Position numbers and translations under genes: made by a program
The notes under the pieces: model-generated
What the model was told of the DNA's origin: nothing
Database searches by the model: none
Seen by the model: the letters and a program-made list of their open reading frames with translations, nothing else
In this document: positions 1-6,759 of the stretch, in pieces
Numbering within the stretch: the first letter of the stretch is position 1
How the letters are laid out: each line of letters begins with the position of its first letter
Assembly (NCBI GenBank): GCA_002371495.1
Contig: DFIX01000042.1
Span: 1 to 10,153 of the forward strand
From: Eggerthellaceae bacterium UBA3686
GTDB taxonomy: Bacteria > Actinomycetota > Coriobacteriia > Coriobacteriales > Eggerthellaceae
Direction of reading: 5' to 3'
DNA length: 10,153 bases

Positions 1-596
1 ACAATGCTCTGCTCATATTAAAAAACCAGCGAGAATTAATTAACTCCAGTTTAGGTTCGCTAGGCATCGATTACGACGGAAGTGCTGCGTCTAAATTGAA
101 GAATGCTGGCATCGGGAATTTGACGGAATACGGCAGGATGGTTCATGCCGAAATGGAAGCACTAATGATGTGCGCGAGAAATGGCATCTCGACGAGGGAT
201 GCTGTTATGTATGTCACCACGTTTCCCTGCCATAACTGCGCAAAGCACATCATTGCTGCAGGGATCAGATTCGTCTTTTATATCGAGCCTTATCCAAAGA
301 GTAAGACATTCGATTGCTATTCAGTTGAGACATCGTTGGATGAAAGCGAAGAAGGAAAAGTGCTTTTCAAGCCTTTTTATGGTGTTGGTCCGCATCGATT
401 CGTTGATTTGTTCTCGATGAAATCCGTTAAATGGCGTGAACGTGAAAGAAAGGGCTCGGGAGGTAACAAGCTCGACTGGATGCGAAGCGAAGCGGCGCTA
501 AGGAATCCGATGTCGCCGTTGAGCTACATTGCGATTGAAAAGGCTGCATATATTGACTATCTTGATAAAGTGAGGGCGATTAAAGGAGGCGCTTGA
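1..596 (+). CDS. Anti-phage dCTP deaminase (DcdV/AvcD type), C-terminal part, cut by left edge
   Basis: The frame is open from position 3, so this is the 3' part of a longer gene; the TTG at 96 is an internal codon, not a start. What is visible is a cytidine/deoxycytidylate deaminase zinc domain: the HAE motif (His codon 144-146, with the catalytic Glu) and the PCHNC motif (Cys codons 228-230 and 237-239). Then come a VYIEPYPKS-like segment (here FYIEPYPKS) and a GVGPHRFVDLF-type block, both typical of the anti-phage dCTP deaminase family. Those proteins are about 500 residues, with an N-terminal P-loop domain that would lie left of the window. Known members deaminate dCTP/dCMP during phage infection, deplete nucleotides and are inhibited by a small RNA encoded upstream. 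The gene is AT-rich (first 100 bases 40% GC by hand count), unlike the right half of the window, which suggests horizontal acquisition. A coupled small gene follows. The family call is firm; the N-terminus is unseen. Confidence 0.88.
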   Translation, partial: NALLILKNQRELINSSLGSLGIDYDGSAASKLKNAGIGNLTEYGRMVHAEMEALMMCARNGISTRDAVMYVTTFPCHNCAKHIIAAGIRFVFYIEPYPKSKTFDCYSVETSLDESEEGKVLFKPFYGVGPHRFVDLFSMKSVKWRERERKGSGGNKLDWMRSEAALRNPMSPLSYIAIEKAAYIDYLDKVRAIKGGA

Positions 597-784
597 TGGC
601 CAAAACGAGCGATGGAACGCATGCGAGTAAATCAGCCTGGATGAGTGGGGCGACATACGACAAGATCAGCCGTGAGGTTAATAGCTGGCCGCAATGGAAG
701 CGGGACGCCTATACCAGCATCGGCAGAAATACTTACCAACAATACGGAATGCCAGAACCTGGGTTTGCCCGATCGAGCGAATAA
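596..784 (+). CDS. Small hypothetical protein (62 aa) coupled to the deaminase gene
   Basis: The ATG at 596 shares its first base with the TGA of the deaminase gene (TGATG). A strong ribosome binding site, AAAGGAGG at 582-589, lies six bases before it and decides this start over the TTG at 593. The protein is short, soluble-looking and hydrophilic, rich in Ser, Thr, Trp and Tyr (it contains SAWMSGATYDKISREV and SWPQWKRDAY), and has no signal peptide or membrane segment. I do not recognise the family. Its position suggests co-translation with the deaminase and perhaps a regulatory or partner role in the same defence locus, but that is inference from position only. A hairpin terminator begins 15 bases after its stop, so it is the last gene of that transcript. 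Confidence 0.75.
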   Translation: MAKTSDGTHASKSAWMSGATYDKISREVNSWPQWKRDAYTSIGRNTYQQYGMPEPGFARSSE

Positions 785-799
785 GAAACCCAACACCCG

Positions 800-827
800 A
801 ACGGCCCCGCAAACGCGGGGCCGTTTC
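800..827 (+). terminator. Intrinsic terminator after the deaminase locus
   Basis: The arms AACGGCCCCGC (800-810) and GCGGGGCCGTT (815-825) form a perfect 11-bp stem with the loop AAAC, followed by only a short T run (TTTC counting the stem end). It closes the transcript of the deaminase and its small partner. The T tract is weak, so it could also be partly bidirectional: the other strand gives AACGG stem ends with few T residues. Confidence 0.75.
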
Positions 828-830
828 ACT

Positions 831-1260
831 GCCATTGCGCGCGTTCTGCCGCATGGAAAAAGTGCCCATGGCACTAGCGGTCTGAGTCAATGCTTTGGAT
901 GCGCCAAAAATAGGGCGCTTCGTTGGGTGGCATCTGGGCATTTCGATAAGCAACATGCAGTCTACCGCTATCTGCCAAAGAGGCTGCTGCTGGTTGCGAT
1001 GGCCCAATGAAGCAAAAGGGATTGTCGCTATGGCAGACTTAGCGCACTAAAATGTGGCCGCCAACCCCGCCGCGCGCAACCCCAACCCGAGTCCATGATG
1101 GTCCTTACGGGCACGTCGCCGATTTGTCGGAGGGAGGAAGAAAGCGGCGTCTAGGTCGTGCCCTTGACTGCGCTGGAGCCCCAACTAGTTTGCATGCAGG
1201 ATACCGAAGTCAGGATTTTGCCTAGCGGCGGGGGATGGTTTTCGCTATGAGACGACATTC
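831..1260. other. Intergenic region without a supported gene
   Basis: Frames through this stretch have no start with a ribosome binding site and no recognisable protein. The long frames that cross 645-1010 on both strands run through the real small gene and the terminator hairpin, and look like shadows. It holds a small hairpin (GTGCC-CAT-GGCAC near 863), a diverged intergenic repeat from 1170 to about 1249, and then the promoter of the hxs operon. I see no RNA gene or mobile element. Confidence 0.6.
1170..1249 (+). repeat. Diverged intergenic repeat, copy A (left of the hxs operon)
   Basis: The segment from GCGCTGGAGCCCC through GCATGCAGGATACC and TTTTGCCTA matches 7134-7219 in the same orientation. 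The best part is GCATGCAGGA[T/C]ACC, four mismatched bases, TCAGG, then a TTTTGCCTA block. The copies are clearly diverged. They sit before and after the hxs operon, so they frame it. Confidence 0.5.
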
Positions 1261-1288
1261 GCTTTGAGGGCTTTGAGGCGGGTATAAT
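1261..1288 (+). promoter_or_regulatory. Putative hxs operon promoter with a 9-bp tandem repeat
   Basis: TATAAT at 1283-1288 is a perfect -10 hexamer. There is no good TTGACA-like -35 box at the expected distance. Instead GCTTTGAGG is repeated exactly, head to tail (1261-1269 and 1270-1278), ending four bases before the -10. A weak -35 covered by a direct repeat fits an activator-dependent promoter, but the regulator is unknown. Transcription would start near 1295, leaving about 40 bases of leader before hxsD. Confidence 0.5.
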
Positions 1289-1334
1289 ATCCACAAGATT
1301 GCTGGTGCTAAGTTCATGATTGGCGGCATGCCAT

Positions 1335-1697
1335 ATGAGGTTCAACCGAGAGCTCTACCCTAAAATCGCATTGCTGAAAAGCGCCTACTCGTTTACCAAC
1401 AGGGCGTATGTGCATCTCGATTGCGATGACGGCTTTTACTATGTCGACCTTACTCCAAAACCGGGATGCCCGATTATTACCGAAGAAGAGTTTTCGAACG
1501 AGATGCTCAGCCAAAGCGTACGCCACGAGATATACACGCAGACGAAAACGCTAAGGGAACTGCTCGTAGCTCGTGCAATGGCTTCGACGGTGATATACGA
1601 TACGTCAGAAGATACCTACGAGCCAACGACGGAAGTCCAAAACGATGCAGCCAAGCAGATACTCACGGATTGGTTCGAGGCCCATGATCAGGCTTAG
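1335..1697 (+). CDS. hxsD: His-Xaa-Ser system protein HxsD
   Basis: The 120-residue protein matches what I know of HxsD. It has an N-terminal RFNRELYPKIALLKSAYSF block, a RAYVHLD strand, VDLTPK, an EFSNEMLSQSVRHEIY segment (family pattern FxNEvLDqxLRexI) and a TKTLRELLVARAMAST helix. The family then usually ends; here about 30 polar residues follow. HxsD is the small component of the HxsA-D cassette and lacks catalytic motifs; a role in presenting substrate to the radical SAM enzymes is inference. The ATG at 1335 begins exactly at the conserved block and is preferred over the in-frame TTG at 1320; neither has a clear ribosome binding site. It is the first gene of the operon, about 47 bases after a TATAAT box, and its end overlaps the next gene by 14 bases. 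Confidence 0.85.
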   Translation: MRFNRELYPKIALLKSAYSFTNRAYVHLDCDDGFYYVDLTPKPGCPIITEEEFSNEMLSQSVRHEIYTQTKTLRELLVARAMASTVIYDTSEDTYEPTTEVQNDAAKQILTDWFEAHDQA

Positions 1698-1893
1698 TCT
1701 CTCGGATGAGCTGTATCCGTTTAGGCTTGTGAAGCAGGCCACCCAGGCATTTGACCAGATCGCCCACATTGAAGTGAACCCTAGCGAAGGGCGCACGGTA
1801 TGCTCGTTCTCTCAGTGCCTCTACGATGACGATCAGACGGCGCGCGAATTCGAAAACTATCTAATAGACCTTATGGGAACCCAGCGTCCATGA
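1684..1893 (+). CDS. Second, short HxsD-like protein (69 aa)
   Basis: The start is ATG at 1684, inside the 3' end of hxsD (14-base overlap). The N-terminal half parallels hxsD: LSDELYPFRLVKQATQAFDQIAHIEV lines up with FNRELYPKIALLKSAYSFTNRAYVHL. The remainder, VCSFSQCLYDDDQTAREFENYLIDLMG, keeps the F-x-N pattern but stops before the C-terminal helix of HxsD. It is therefore a shortened HxsD paralogue, not a frameshifted tail: the two frames overlap and each contains the conserved start block. It probably acts with or in place of HxsD at one of the two radical SAM proteins. Its stop overlaps the next start (ATGA). Confidence 0.7.
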   Translation: MIRLSLSDELYPFRLVKQATQAFDQIAHIEVNPSEGRTVCSFSQCLYDDDQTAREFENYLIDLMGTQRP

Positions 1894-2918
1894 GCCCTTT
1901 GTCTGTAATATCGCTTGCCGTGCTCGTGGTTGTGAGCGTGTATTCGGCGTTTTCGGATCTTAAGACCGAACGAATTCCTAACAACGTTTTACTTGTCGCC
2001 GCAATCGTTGCAGCAGGAATTGACGTGTTGCACTATGGATTCCTTCGAAGCGATCTGGCGGTTTCGTTCGCGCTCAATGCTGGGCTTACGGCAATCGTGG
2101 CGATTGTGCTGTTCTACACAGGAACGTGGGCCGGGGGCGACTGCAAGCTCGCATGCGTGTTAGCCTTGCTGTATCCAGCCCCGTTGTATGCGCCACTAGC
2201 AGGCGCTGGGGTTTCGCTACCTATCTCGCTGGGGCTGTCGTTTGCTCTTGGCGCCCTCTATCTGTTGGTATGTCTGTGTCTTGCCCTCTTGCGCGGGCGC
2301 GAGAGGATTTCGTTGGCCAATGTTGGCAAGCAGTTGTTGGTTACCGTACCATCGTATTGCTGCGCGCTATCGTGTGTGTGCGCAATCATGCTGCTAAACG
2401 CCGTGTTCGTTTCGCCTTATTTGCAGTTGAGCCCGATTGTCATAGCGGCTATCTGTTTCTGCTGTATATGGCTTCTCTCGAGTCGAGGATTGCTTGGGAA
2501 TCGCTTGTTCCTTATCGTAATCGTTACTGCAGACATTGTAGGCTGCGTGCTTGTGGGAGCGTTTCCCTTGGGGGCGAATCCTCTGCGGTATCTGCTCGTG
2601 CTGGCTGTCGTGCTCATTAGGCCCCTGGTAGTACGCCAGCAATACGTAACGGTTCCGACGGAGGAAGTGCAAGAGGGCGCGATTCTGTCGACCGCGACGA
2701 CGCTTCTATTCGCGGGCTCCAGAGTTAAGGGTTTGCCTTCATTGTCGACGGAAGGCCTGGACAGTCGGTTGAGTGCCGCTGAGGCTGAGAGCGTTAGGCG
2801 CTGGGGCAAGTCTACGAAGGGTCGGTCCGAGGTTCAGGTTGTGCGCAAAATGCCTTTTGGCGTGTTCATATCAATGGGGTATGTACTGTTTTTTTGCCTT
2901 TGGGGGGTGTTGGCATGA
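1890..2918 (+). CDS. A24-family (prepilin/preflagellin-type) membrane peptidase
   Basis: A 342-residue polytopic membrane protein. Both aspartates of the A24 family are present: D23 in SDLKTERIPNN (pattern DxxxxxIPN) and D84 in GTWAGGDCK (pattern GxGDxK). At least seven hydrophobic segments are visible between residues 4 and 245. A soluble stretch (about 247-320) then follows, with VRRWGKS and VRKMPFG, before a final membrane segment at about 322-341. The N-terminal cysteine domain of large prepilin peptidases is missing. The C-terminal layout resembles archaeal FlaK/PibD-type preflagellin peptidases (my impression, not an alignment). Such enzymes cut class III signal peptides at the cytoplasmic face of the membrane. 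No pilin or secretion ATPase gene is nearby, so its substrate is probably a product of this operon, most likely HxsA. It overlaps both neighbours by 4 bases. Confidence 0.82.
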   Translation: MSPLSVISLAVLVVVSVYSAFSDLKTERIPNNVLLVAAIVAAGIDVLHYGFLRSDLAVSFALNAGLTAIVAIVLFYTGTWAGGDCKLACVLALLYPAPLYAPLAGAGVSLPISLGLSFALGALYLLVCLCLALLRGRERISLANVGKQLLVTVPSYCCALSCVCAIMLLNAVFVSPYLQLSPIVIAAICFCCIWLLSSRGLLGNRLFLIVIVTADIVGCVLVGAFPLGANPLRYLLVLAVVLIRPLVVRQQYVTVPTEEVQEGAILSTATTLLFAGSRVKGLPSLSTEGLDSRLSAAEAESVRRWGKSTKGRSEVQVVRKMPFGVFISMGYVLFFCLWGVLA

Positions 2919-4033
2919 TTGCCAGATTGACAGGCTACGATGGCATGCCGATGCTTGCTTGCTTTGCACATGATGAAAACGTACGTGGCAAACTTGCGTG
3001 CAAAGGGCTGAACGGCATTAGCGTAAGAGGTGGTCGTGCATTCATCGAACCATTAGGCGTATCGTACCCAGTAGAAGAATGGTCGCTTGGGAGATTGCTT
3101 GCCTGCGATGATTATGATGTCCTCGAGATCGAACCAGATGGACGAATGCGTTTGAGGTTTGGAAATTCATCCAGGGACAACACGATTTTCATCACCGGGC
3201 GATGTAATTCAGCATGCGTAATGTGCCCCGATTCCGATTCCGTGCGCGCACGGGCGGGCATGAGGGATATACGGGGGTTGCTTCAGCTCGTTCGCTACCT
3301 TCCATCGGATGCAAGGCATCTGACCATAACGGGCGGCGAGCCGTTTTTGCTAGGCGAGGACATGTTCAAGCTACTCAGTGCGCTATCTCGCAAATGCCCT
3401 CGCACTGAATACCTGTTGCTGACCAACGGGAGGGTTTTCTCACTTCCCGATTATCTCGATCGCTTTATTGAGTCATCGCCGCGAAGCATGTTGGTGGGCA
3501 TACCGTTGCATGGTCCCGATGCACAGAGCCATGATGCCATAACGCGCGTGTCGGGAAGCTTCCAGCAAACCTTCGACGGTTTACGGGGGCTGCTTAAACA
3601 GGGTGTAGCCGTCGAGCTCCGCCTTGTTGTGAGTAAGATTTCGGCTCCAAATCTTTTGCGGACGGCCCAGATTGTCGCCGAGGAGTTGCCGGGCGTTCGT
3701 TGCGTGAAGTTCATTGGCCTCGAGATGCTCGGTAATGCCGCTTTGAACGCAGACGACGTATGGCTGCCATATTCTGAAGCCTTCGCAGCTAGCAAGCCGG
3801 CAATACGTTTGCTCATTGAGCGCGGAGTCGATGTTGGGCTTTACAATTTCCCGCTGTGCTCAGTTGAGAAGGGCTTTTGGTCGTTATGCCAGAAGAGCAT
3901 ATCGGAGCACAAGGTGCGCTATGCCGACGAATGTGAGAACTGCTACGTGCGCACATCTTGTGGCGGAATTTTCGCAGGTACACGCCGATACGCGGTAGCT
4001 GATGTCAAACCCGTAGAGAGGCCCTTCTCATGA
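2915..4033 (+). CDS. hxsC: His-Xaa-Ser system radical SAM protein HxsC
   Basis: The start is ATG at 2915, overlapping the previous stop (ATGA), with a G-rich ribosome binding site at 2901-2907; 372 residues. The radical SAM core begins at FITGRCNSACVMC, where C97, C101 and C104 form the CxxxCxxC site for the [4Fe-4S] cluster that cleaves S-adenosylmethionine. TITGGEP at 137-143 is the SAM-binding GGE motif. About 90 residues of unknown fold precede the core, and a cluster of C-terminal cysteines (C315, C325, C340, C343, C349, ending in a CENCYVRTSCGG segment) could hold an auxiliary cluster. The pairing with hxsB and hxsD, and this arrangement, identify HxsC. HxsC and HxsB occur as paired maturases next to the His-Xaa-Ser repeat protein; the reaction is not known to me. 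Confidence 0.88.
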   Translation: MIARLTGYDGMPMLACFAHDENVRGKLACKGLNGISVRGGRAFIEPLGVSYPVEEWSLGRLLACDDYDVLEIEPDGRMRLRFGNSSRDNTIFITGRCNSACVMCPDSDSVRARAGMRDIRGLLQLVRYLPSDARHLTITGGEPFLLGEDMFKLLSALSRKCPRTEYLLLTNGRVFSLPDYLDRFIESSPRSMLVGIPLHGPDAQSHDAITRVSGSFQQTFDGLRGLLKQGVAVELRLVVSKISAPNLLRTAQIVAEELPGVRCVKFIGLEMLGNAALNADDVWLPYSEAFAASKPAIRLLIERGVDVGLYNFPLCSVEKGFWSLCQKSISEHKVRYADECENCYVRTSCGGIFAGTRRYAVADVKPVERPFS

Positions 4034-5421
4034 TTGGCTATTTCAACTTCAGGCAATTCGAAGACGACTATTTAATCACGAACGATTTGGGGCGCTATGC
4101 TTTCGTGACCGAGGATGAGTTGGCGCAGCTCGTAATGGGGCGCATAGATTCTGGCTCCGACATCGGCAAACGCCTGTGCGATGCTGGGTTTCTTTTGGAT
4201 TGCTCCGAAGAGGAATACCTTACTCGTCACGTATCGAGCCTTCGGGGCATGAAACGCCCGCTTTTTGCGCCGACGTCGCTGCATATCGTCGTTGTTTCAA
4301 CGGCGTGCAACCTCGACTGCGTGTATTGCCAGGCGCATAGCTTGGACTCGACTTGCAGTAAGCTTATGTCGACGGAAACAATGCGCGCGACGCTAGACAG
4401 GGTTTTCGAATCGCCGGCTTCGGGCATCTCGCTTGAATTTCAGGGGGGCGAGCCGCTTGCGAATTTCGACGTCATAAAGCAGGCGATCGAATACGCCGAA
4501 AGCCGTAAGGACGGTCGTTCGGTTCGTTATTCCATCGTGTCGAACCTTTCGCTCGCGACCGACGAAATGCTCGAGTTTTTTACCGAGCATCATGTTGGGC
4601 TTTCGACATCACTCGATGGTCCGCAGGCGCTTCACGATTCTAACAGGCCGTTCAAAACCGGCGGCGGCTCTTTTGAAGCCGTAGCCGAAGGCGTAGCGCG
4701 AGCACGGCAGCTTGGTGTAGACGTAAGTGCCATACAGACGACCACCAAAGCGAGCTTGAAGCATGGGAAAGAAATTGTCGAAACGTACTGCGACTTGGGG
4801 TTTAGAAGCATGTTCGTGCGGCCGCTCACGCCCCTTGGGGTGGCAAAGGAACGTTGGGCTGAAATCGGATATACACCGCAAGAGTTCGGGGAGTTTTACA
4901 AAGACGTGCTGACGGCCGTTTTGGCAAAAAACCAAGAGGGCTACTCGATGGACGAAGGGCACGCTCGAATTCTTCTGCAAAAGCTGCTATTCGGGAATGC
5001 GCCGAACTACATGGAGCTTCGATCGCCGTGCGGGGCGGGTGTGGGGCAGCTGGCCTATTACGTGAATGGCGATGTTTTCACCTGCGATGAGGGCCGCATG
5101 CTTCACGAAATGGGTGATGATTCTTTTAAACTCGGCACTGTGTTTAAGAATACCTATTCCGAACTAATCAGCCATGCAGGCTGTCGGGCGGCATGTGCGG
5201 CGAGTGTCTTGGAGACGATACCGTCCTGTTGCGATTGCGCGTATCAACCATACTGCGGCGTGTGCCCGGTTGTAAATATGGCGCTCGAATCTGATATCAT
5301 CGCCCGCGAGCCAAATGGGTATCGTTGTGGCGTATATTCCCAGATATTCGACGCAATTTTTGGTATCATTAGAGGTGCTGACAAAGACATCCTTCGATTG
5401 ATGCGAGGTTGGTTTGAATAG
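4030..5421 (+). CDS. hxsB: His-Xaa-Ser system radical SAM/SPASM protein HxsB
   Basis: The start is ATG at 4030 (ATGA overlap with hxsC), with GAGAGG at 4016-4021 as ribosome binding site; 463 residues. The N-terminus (FNFRQFEDDYLITNDLGRYA) matches the small all-beta start typical of HxsB. The radical SAM site is C93-NLD-C97-VY-C100, with FQGGEP at 137-142. The C-terminal SPASM domain runs from C334 (PCGAGVGQ) through C352 to C385, C389, C400, C401, C403, C409, C412 and C433, enough ligands for two auxiliary iron-sulfur clusters. SPASM enzymes commonly modify ribosomally made peptides and proteins. By context the substrate is HxsA and its HSS repeats, which is inference. Its stop overlaps the next frame by 8 bases. 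Confidence 0.9.
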   Translation: MIGYFNFRQFEDDYLITNDLGRYAFVTEDELAQLVMGRIDSGSDIGKRLCDAGFLLDCSEEEYLTRHVSSLRGMKRPLFAPTSLHIVVVSTACNLDCVYCQAHSLDSTCSKLMSTETMRATLDRVFESPASGISLEFQGGEPLANFDVIKQAIEYAESRKDGRSVRYSIVSNLSLATDEMLEFFTEHHVGLSTSLDGPQALHDSNRPFKTGGGSFEAVAEGVARARQLGVDVSAIQTTTKASLKHGKEIVETYCDLGFRSMFVRPLTPLGVAKERWAEIGYTPQEFGEFYKDVLTAVLAKNQEGYSMDEGHARILLQKLLFGNAPNYMELRSPCGAGVGQLAYYVNGDVFTCDEGRMLHEMGDDSFKLGTVFKNTYSELISHAGCRAACAASVLETIPSCCDCAYQPYCGVCPVVNMALESDIIAREPNGYRCGVYSQIFDAIFGIIRGADKDILRLMRGWFE

Positions 5422-6238
5422 CACAGTCTTAACTTCCATGCTCAAACAGGTTTCCGCCGCTTTCTTGATTGCTTTAATGGTTCTGATTGCGTGTGGTGTT
5501 CGGCCGGCGTATGCCGCTTCGGATACGGCTGCGCCCGAAGACAGCTCCTCATATGAAGCTGCGTTCGTTTCTGCTCCGCTTACGGCATACGACCAGGTTA
5601 TTGCACCATCCGGAGGCCATTTCGTGCAAGTGCAGGCCGCTAAGGTCACGGCGGGCAGCGCCGCCAAAACACGTACGTACAAATGGCCGAATGGCGATGT
5701 CTACAAGGGTGCGTTCAAGGGTAAAGCAATGAACGGCAAAGGCACTTACACGTTCGCGAACGGGGCGACGCTTAAGGGGACGTTCAAGAACAACAAGTTC
5801 TACACGGGTACGTACAATGCCAAGGTCAAAGCTGGTACGTTCAAGATTTACCTGAAGAAGGGCGCGTCCTACAAAGCAAACATTCGCACGAAGAAGGGTT
5901 TTAAGTACTCTGGGGCCTTCAAGAAAGGCAAGCTCAACGGCAAGGGTAGCGCTACGTATGCCAAGGGCGGAAAGTACACCGGTACATTCAAGTCCGGAAA
6001 GCGCTCGGGGGAGGGCACCTATACCTGGAAGAGCGGCGCCAAGTACAAGGGTTCTTGGACAAAGGACGCCATGAAGGGGAAAGGGACCTACACCTATCCC
6101 AAGAAGTCCAAGGCCAAAAAGCTCGTCGGCAGCTTTTCGGCCAGCAAACCCACTGGCAAATGCAAATACACGTTAAAGAGCGGGAAAACGTATACAACGT
6201 ACTGGAAAAAGGGAAAGTGCTATAAGGTGACGAAATGA
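5414..6238 (+). CDS. Secreted lysine-rich MORN-repeat protein
   Basis: The proposed start is TTG at 5414, supported by CGAGG at 5404-5408 and by overlap with the hxsB stop; ATG at 5438 is possible but has no ribosome binding site. Residues 11-34 form a signal peptide ending AYA|AS. From about residue 88 to the end there are some seven to eight MORN units of the form YxGxFKxGKxNGKGTYTYxxG (for example GDVYKGAFKGKAMNGKGTYT at 94-113, and units near 165, 187, 210 and 225). MORN units stack into a beta solenoid that binds proteins or lipids. The domain is very rich in lysine and nearly free of acidic residues, unlike the acidic tail of HxsA next door. An exported MORN protein inside an hxs operon is unusual and suggests an extracellular partner or scaffold for HxsA. 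The last four bases overlap hxsA. Confidence 0.85.
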   Translation: MNSTVLTSMLKQVSAAFLIALMVLIACGVRPAYAASDTAAPEDSSSYEAAFVSAPLTAYDQVIAPSGGHFVQVQAAKVTAGSAAKTRTYKWPNGDVYKGAFKGKAMNGKGTYTFANGATLKGTFKNNKFYTGTYNAKVKAGTFKIYLKKGASYKANIRTKKGFKYSGAFKKGKLNGKGSATYAKGGKYTGTFKSGKRSGEGTYTWKSGAKYKGSWTKDAMKGKGTYTYPKKSKAKKLVGSFSASKPTGKCKYTLKSGKTYTTYWKKGKCYKVTK

Positions 6239-6723
6239 GCGAAGAGAACAAGAGCCCGTTTCCGCGTGTGAGGCGTTCGATCGAACACCTGATTGAAGAC
6301 GAGGGCGGTACTATACCGGCAGGCAAGATGCTCACCATTGGCACGTTTATGGTGGTGTTCGGGGTGCTGTTCGCTTCTGAGGCATTTGCGGCGCATTCTT
6401 CCCATTCTTCTCACTCCTCCCATTCGTCGCACTCGTCGCATTCTTCGGGGTCGTACGGGGACCATTCGAGCCACGTTTCGCACGAGTCCCATTCGTCGCA
6501 CTCGTCGCATAGCTCAGGATCGTATGATTATTCGGGTGACGATTACAGCTACGAAGATGACGCTGACTATTCCTATGACGAAGACGATTACTCGAGCCAT
6601 AGCTCGCACTCGAACTCCACTCCCAAGCCGAGCGATATCATAGCCCCCGAAAAACCCGAAGCTACACCGGCCACGAAGATCCCGAACGGCAACCTTGCTA
6701 CGCAGGTTCCCGGATCTAAGTAG
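6235..6723 (+). CDS. hxsA: His-Xaa-Ser repeat protein HxsA (likely substrate)
   Basis: The start is ATG at 6235 (ATGA overlap), with AAGGTG at 6225-6230; 162 residues. It has a charged N-terminus with RVRRSIEHLIEDEGG (11-25), a hydrophobic segment 32-48 and a possible signal peptidase site AFA|A at 51-53. Thirteen His-Xaa-Ser triplets follow: six HSS at 54-71, six (HSS, HVS, HES, HSS, HSS, HSS) at 77-94 and one at 122, plus an HSN. Each six-triplet block ends in GSY. Residues 96-120 are rich in Asp, Glu and Tyr, and the end is Pro-rich (PKPS, PEKPEA). The His-Xaa-Ser repeats define the Hxs system. The N-terminal DEGG followed by a hydrophobic stretch loosely recalls Flp-type prepilins. Modification of the repeats by HxsB and HxsC is inferred from context. 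Being last in the operon, it could be the product the other genes serve. Confidence 0.85.
   Translation: MSEENKSPFPRVRRSIEHLIEDEGGTIPAGKMLTIGTFMVVFGVLFASEAFAAHSSHSSHSSHSSHSSHSSGSYGDHSSHVSHESHSSHSSHSSGSYDYSGDDYSYEDDADYSYDEDDYSSHSSHSNSTPKPSDIIAPEKPEATPATKIPNGNLATQVPGSK
6394..6516 (+). repeat. Two His-Xaa-Ser repeat blocks inside hxsA
   Basis: Codons 54-71 (6394-6447) and 77-94 (6463-6516) each encode six His-Xaa-Ser triplets followed by SSGSY. Blocks of nearly identical codons (CATTCGTCGCACTCGTCGCA in both) point to an internal duplication, with serine codons varied between TCT, TCC, TCG and AGC. Confidence 0.85.
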
Positions 6724-6759
6724 TCTGCCCGTGTGCGGTGCTGCGGCTGTAAAGAGTAG

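Noticed and set aside
645..1010. Long reading frames on both strands across the deaminase terminator
   Set aside because: They run through the real 62-residue gene and the terminator hairpin, have no ribosome binding site and give low-complexity Arg/Pro-rich products with no recognisable family.
1022..1053. Possible promoter TTGTCG ... TAAAAT
   Set aside because: The spacer is 20 bases, no gene starts within 250 bases downstream, and a better -10 lies nearer hxsD.
1320..1334. Upstream TTG start for hxsD
   Set aside because: It adds only five residues outside the conserved family start and has no ribosome binding site; ATG 1335 fits the family better.
6293..6643. Arg/Thr-rich frame and an opposite-strand Arg/Met-rich frame over hxsA
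   Set aside because: Both are frame shadows of the His-Xaa-Ser repeats; the hxsA frame has the ATGA overlap, ribosome binding site and family features.
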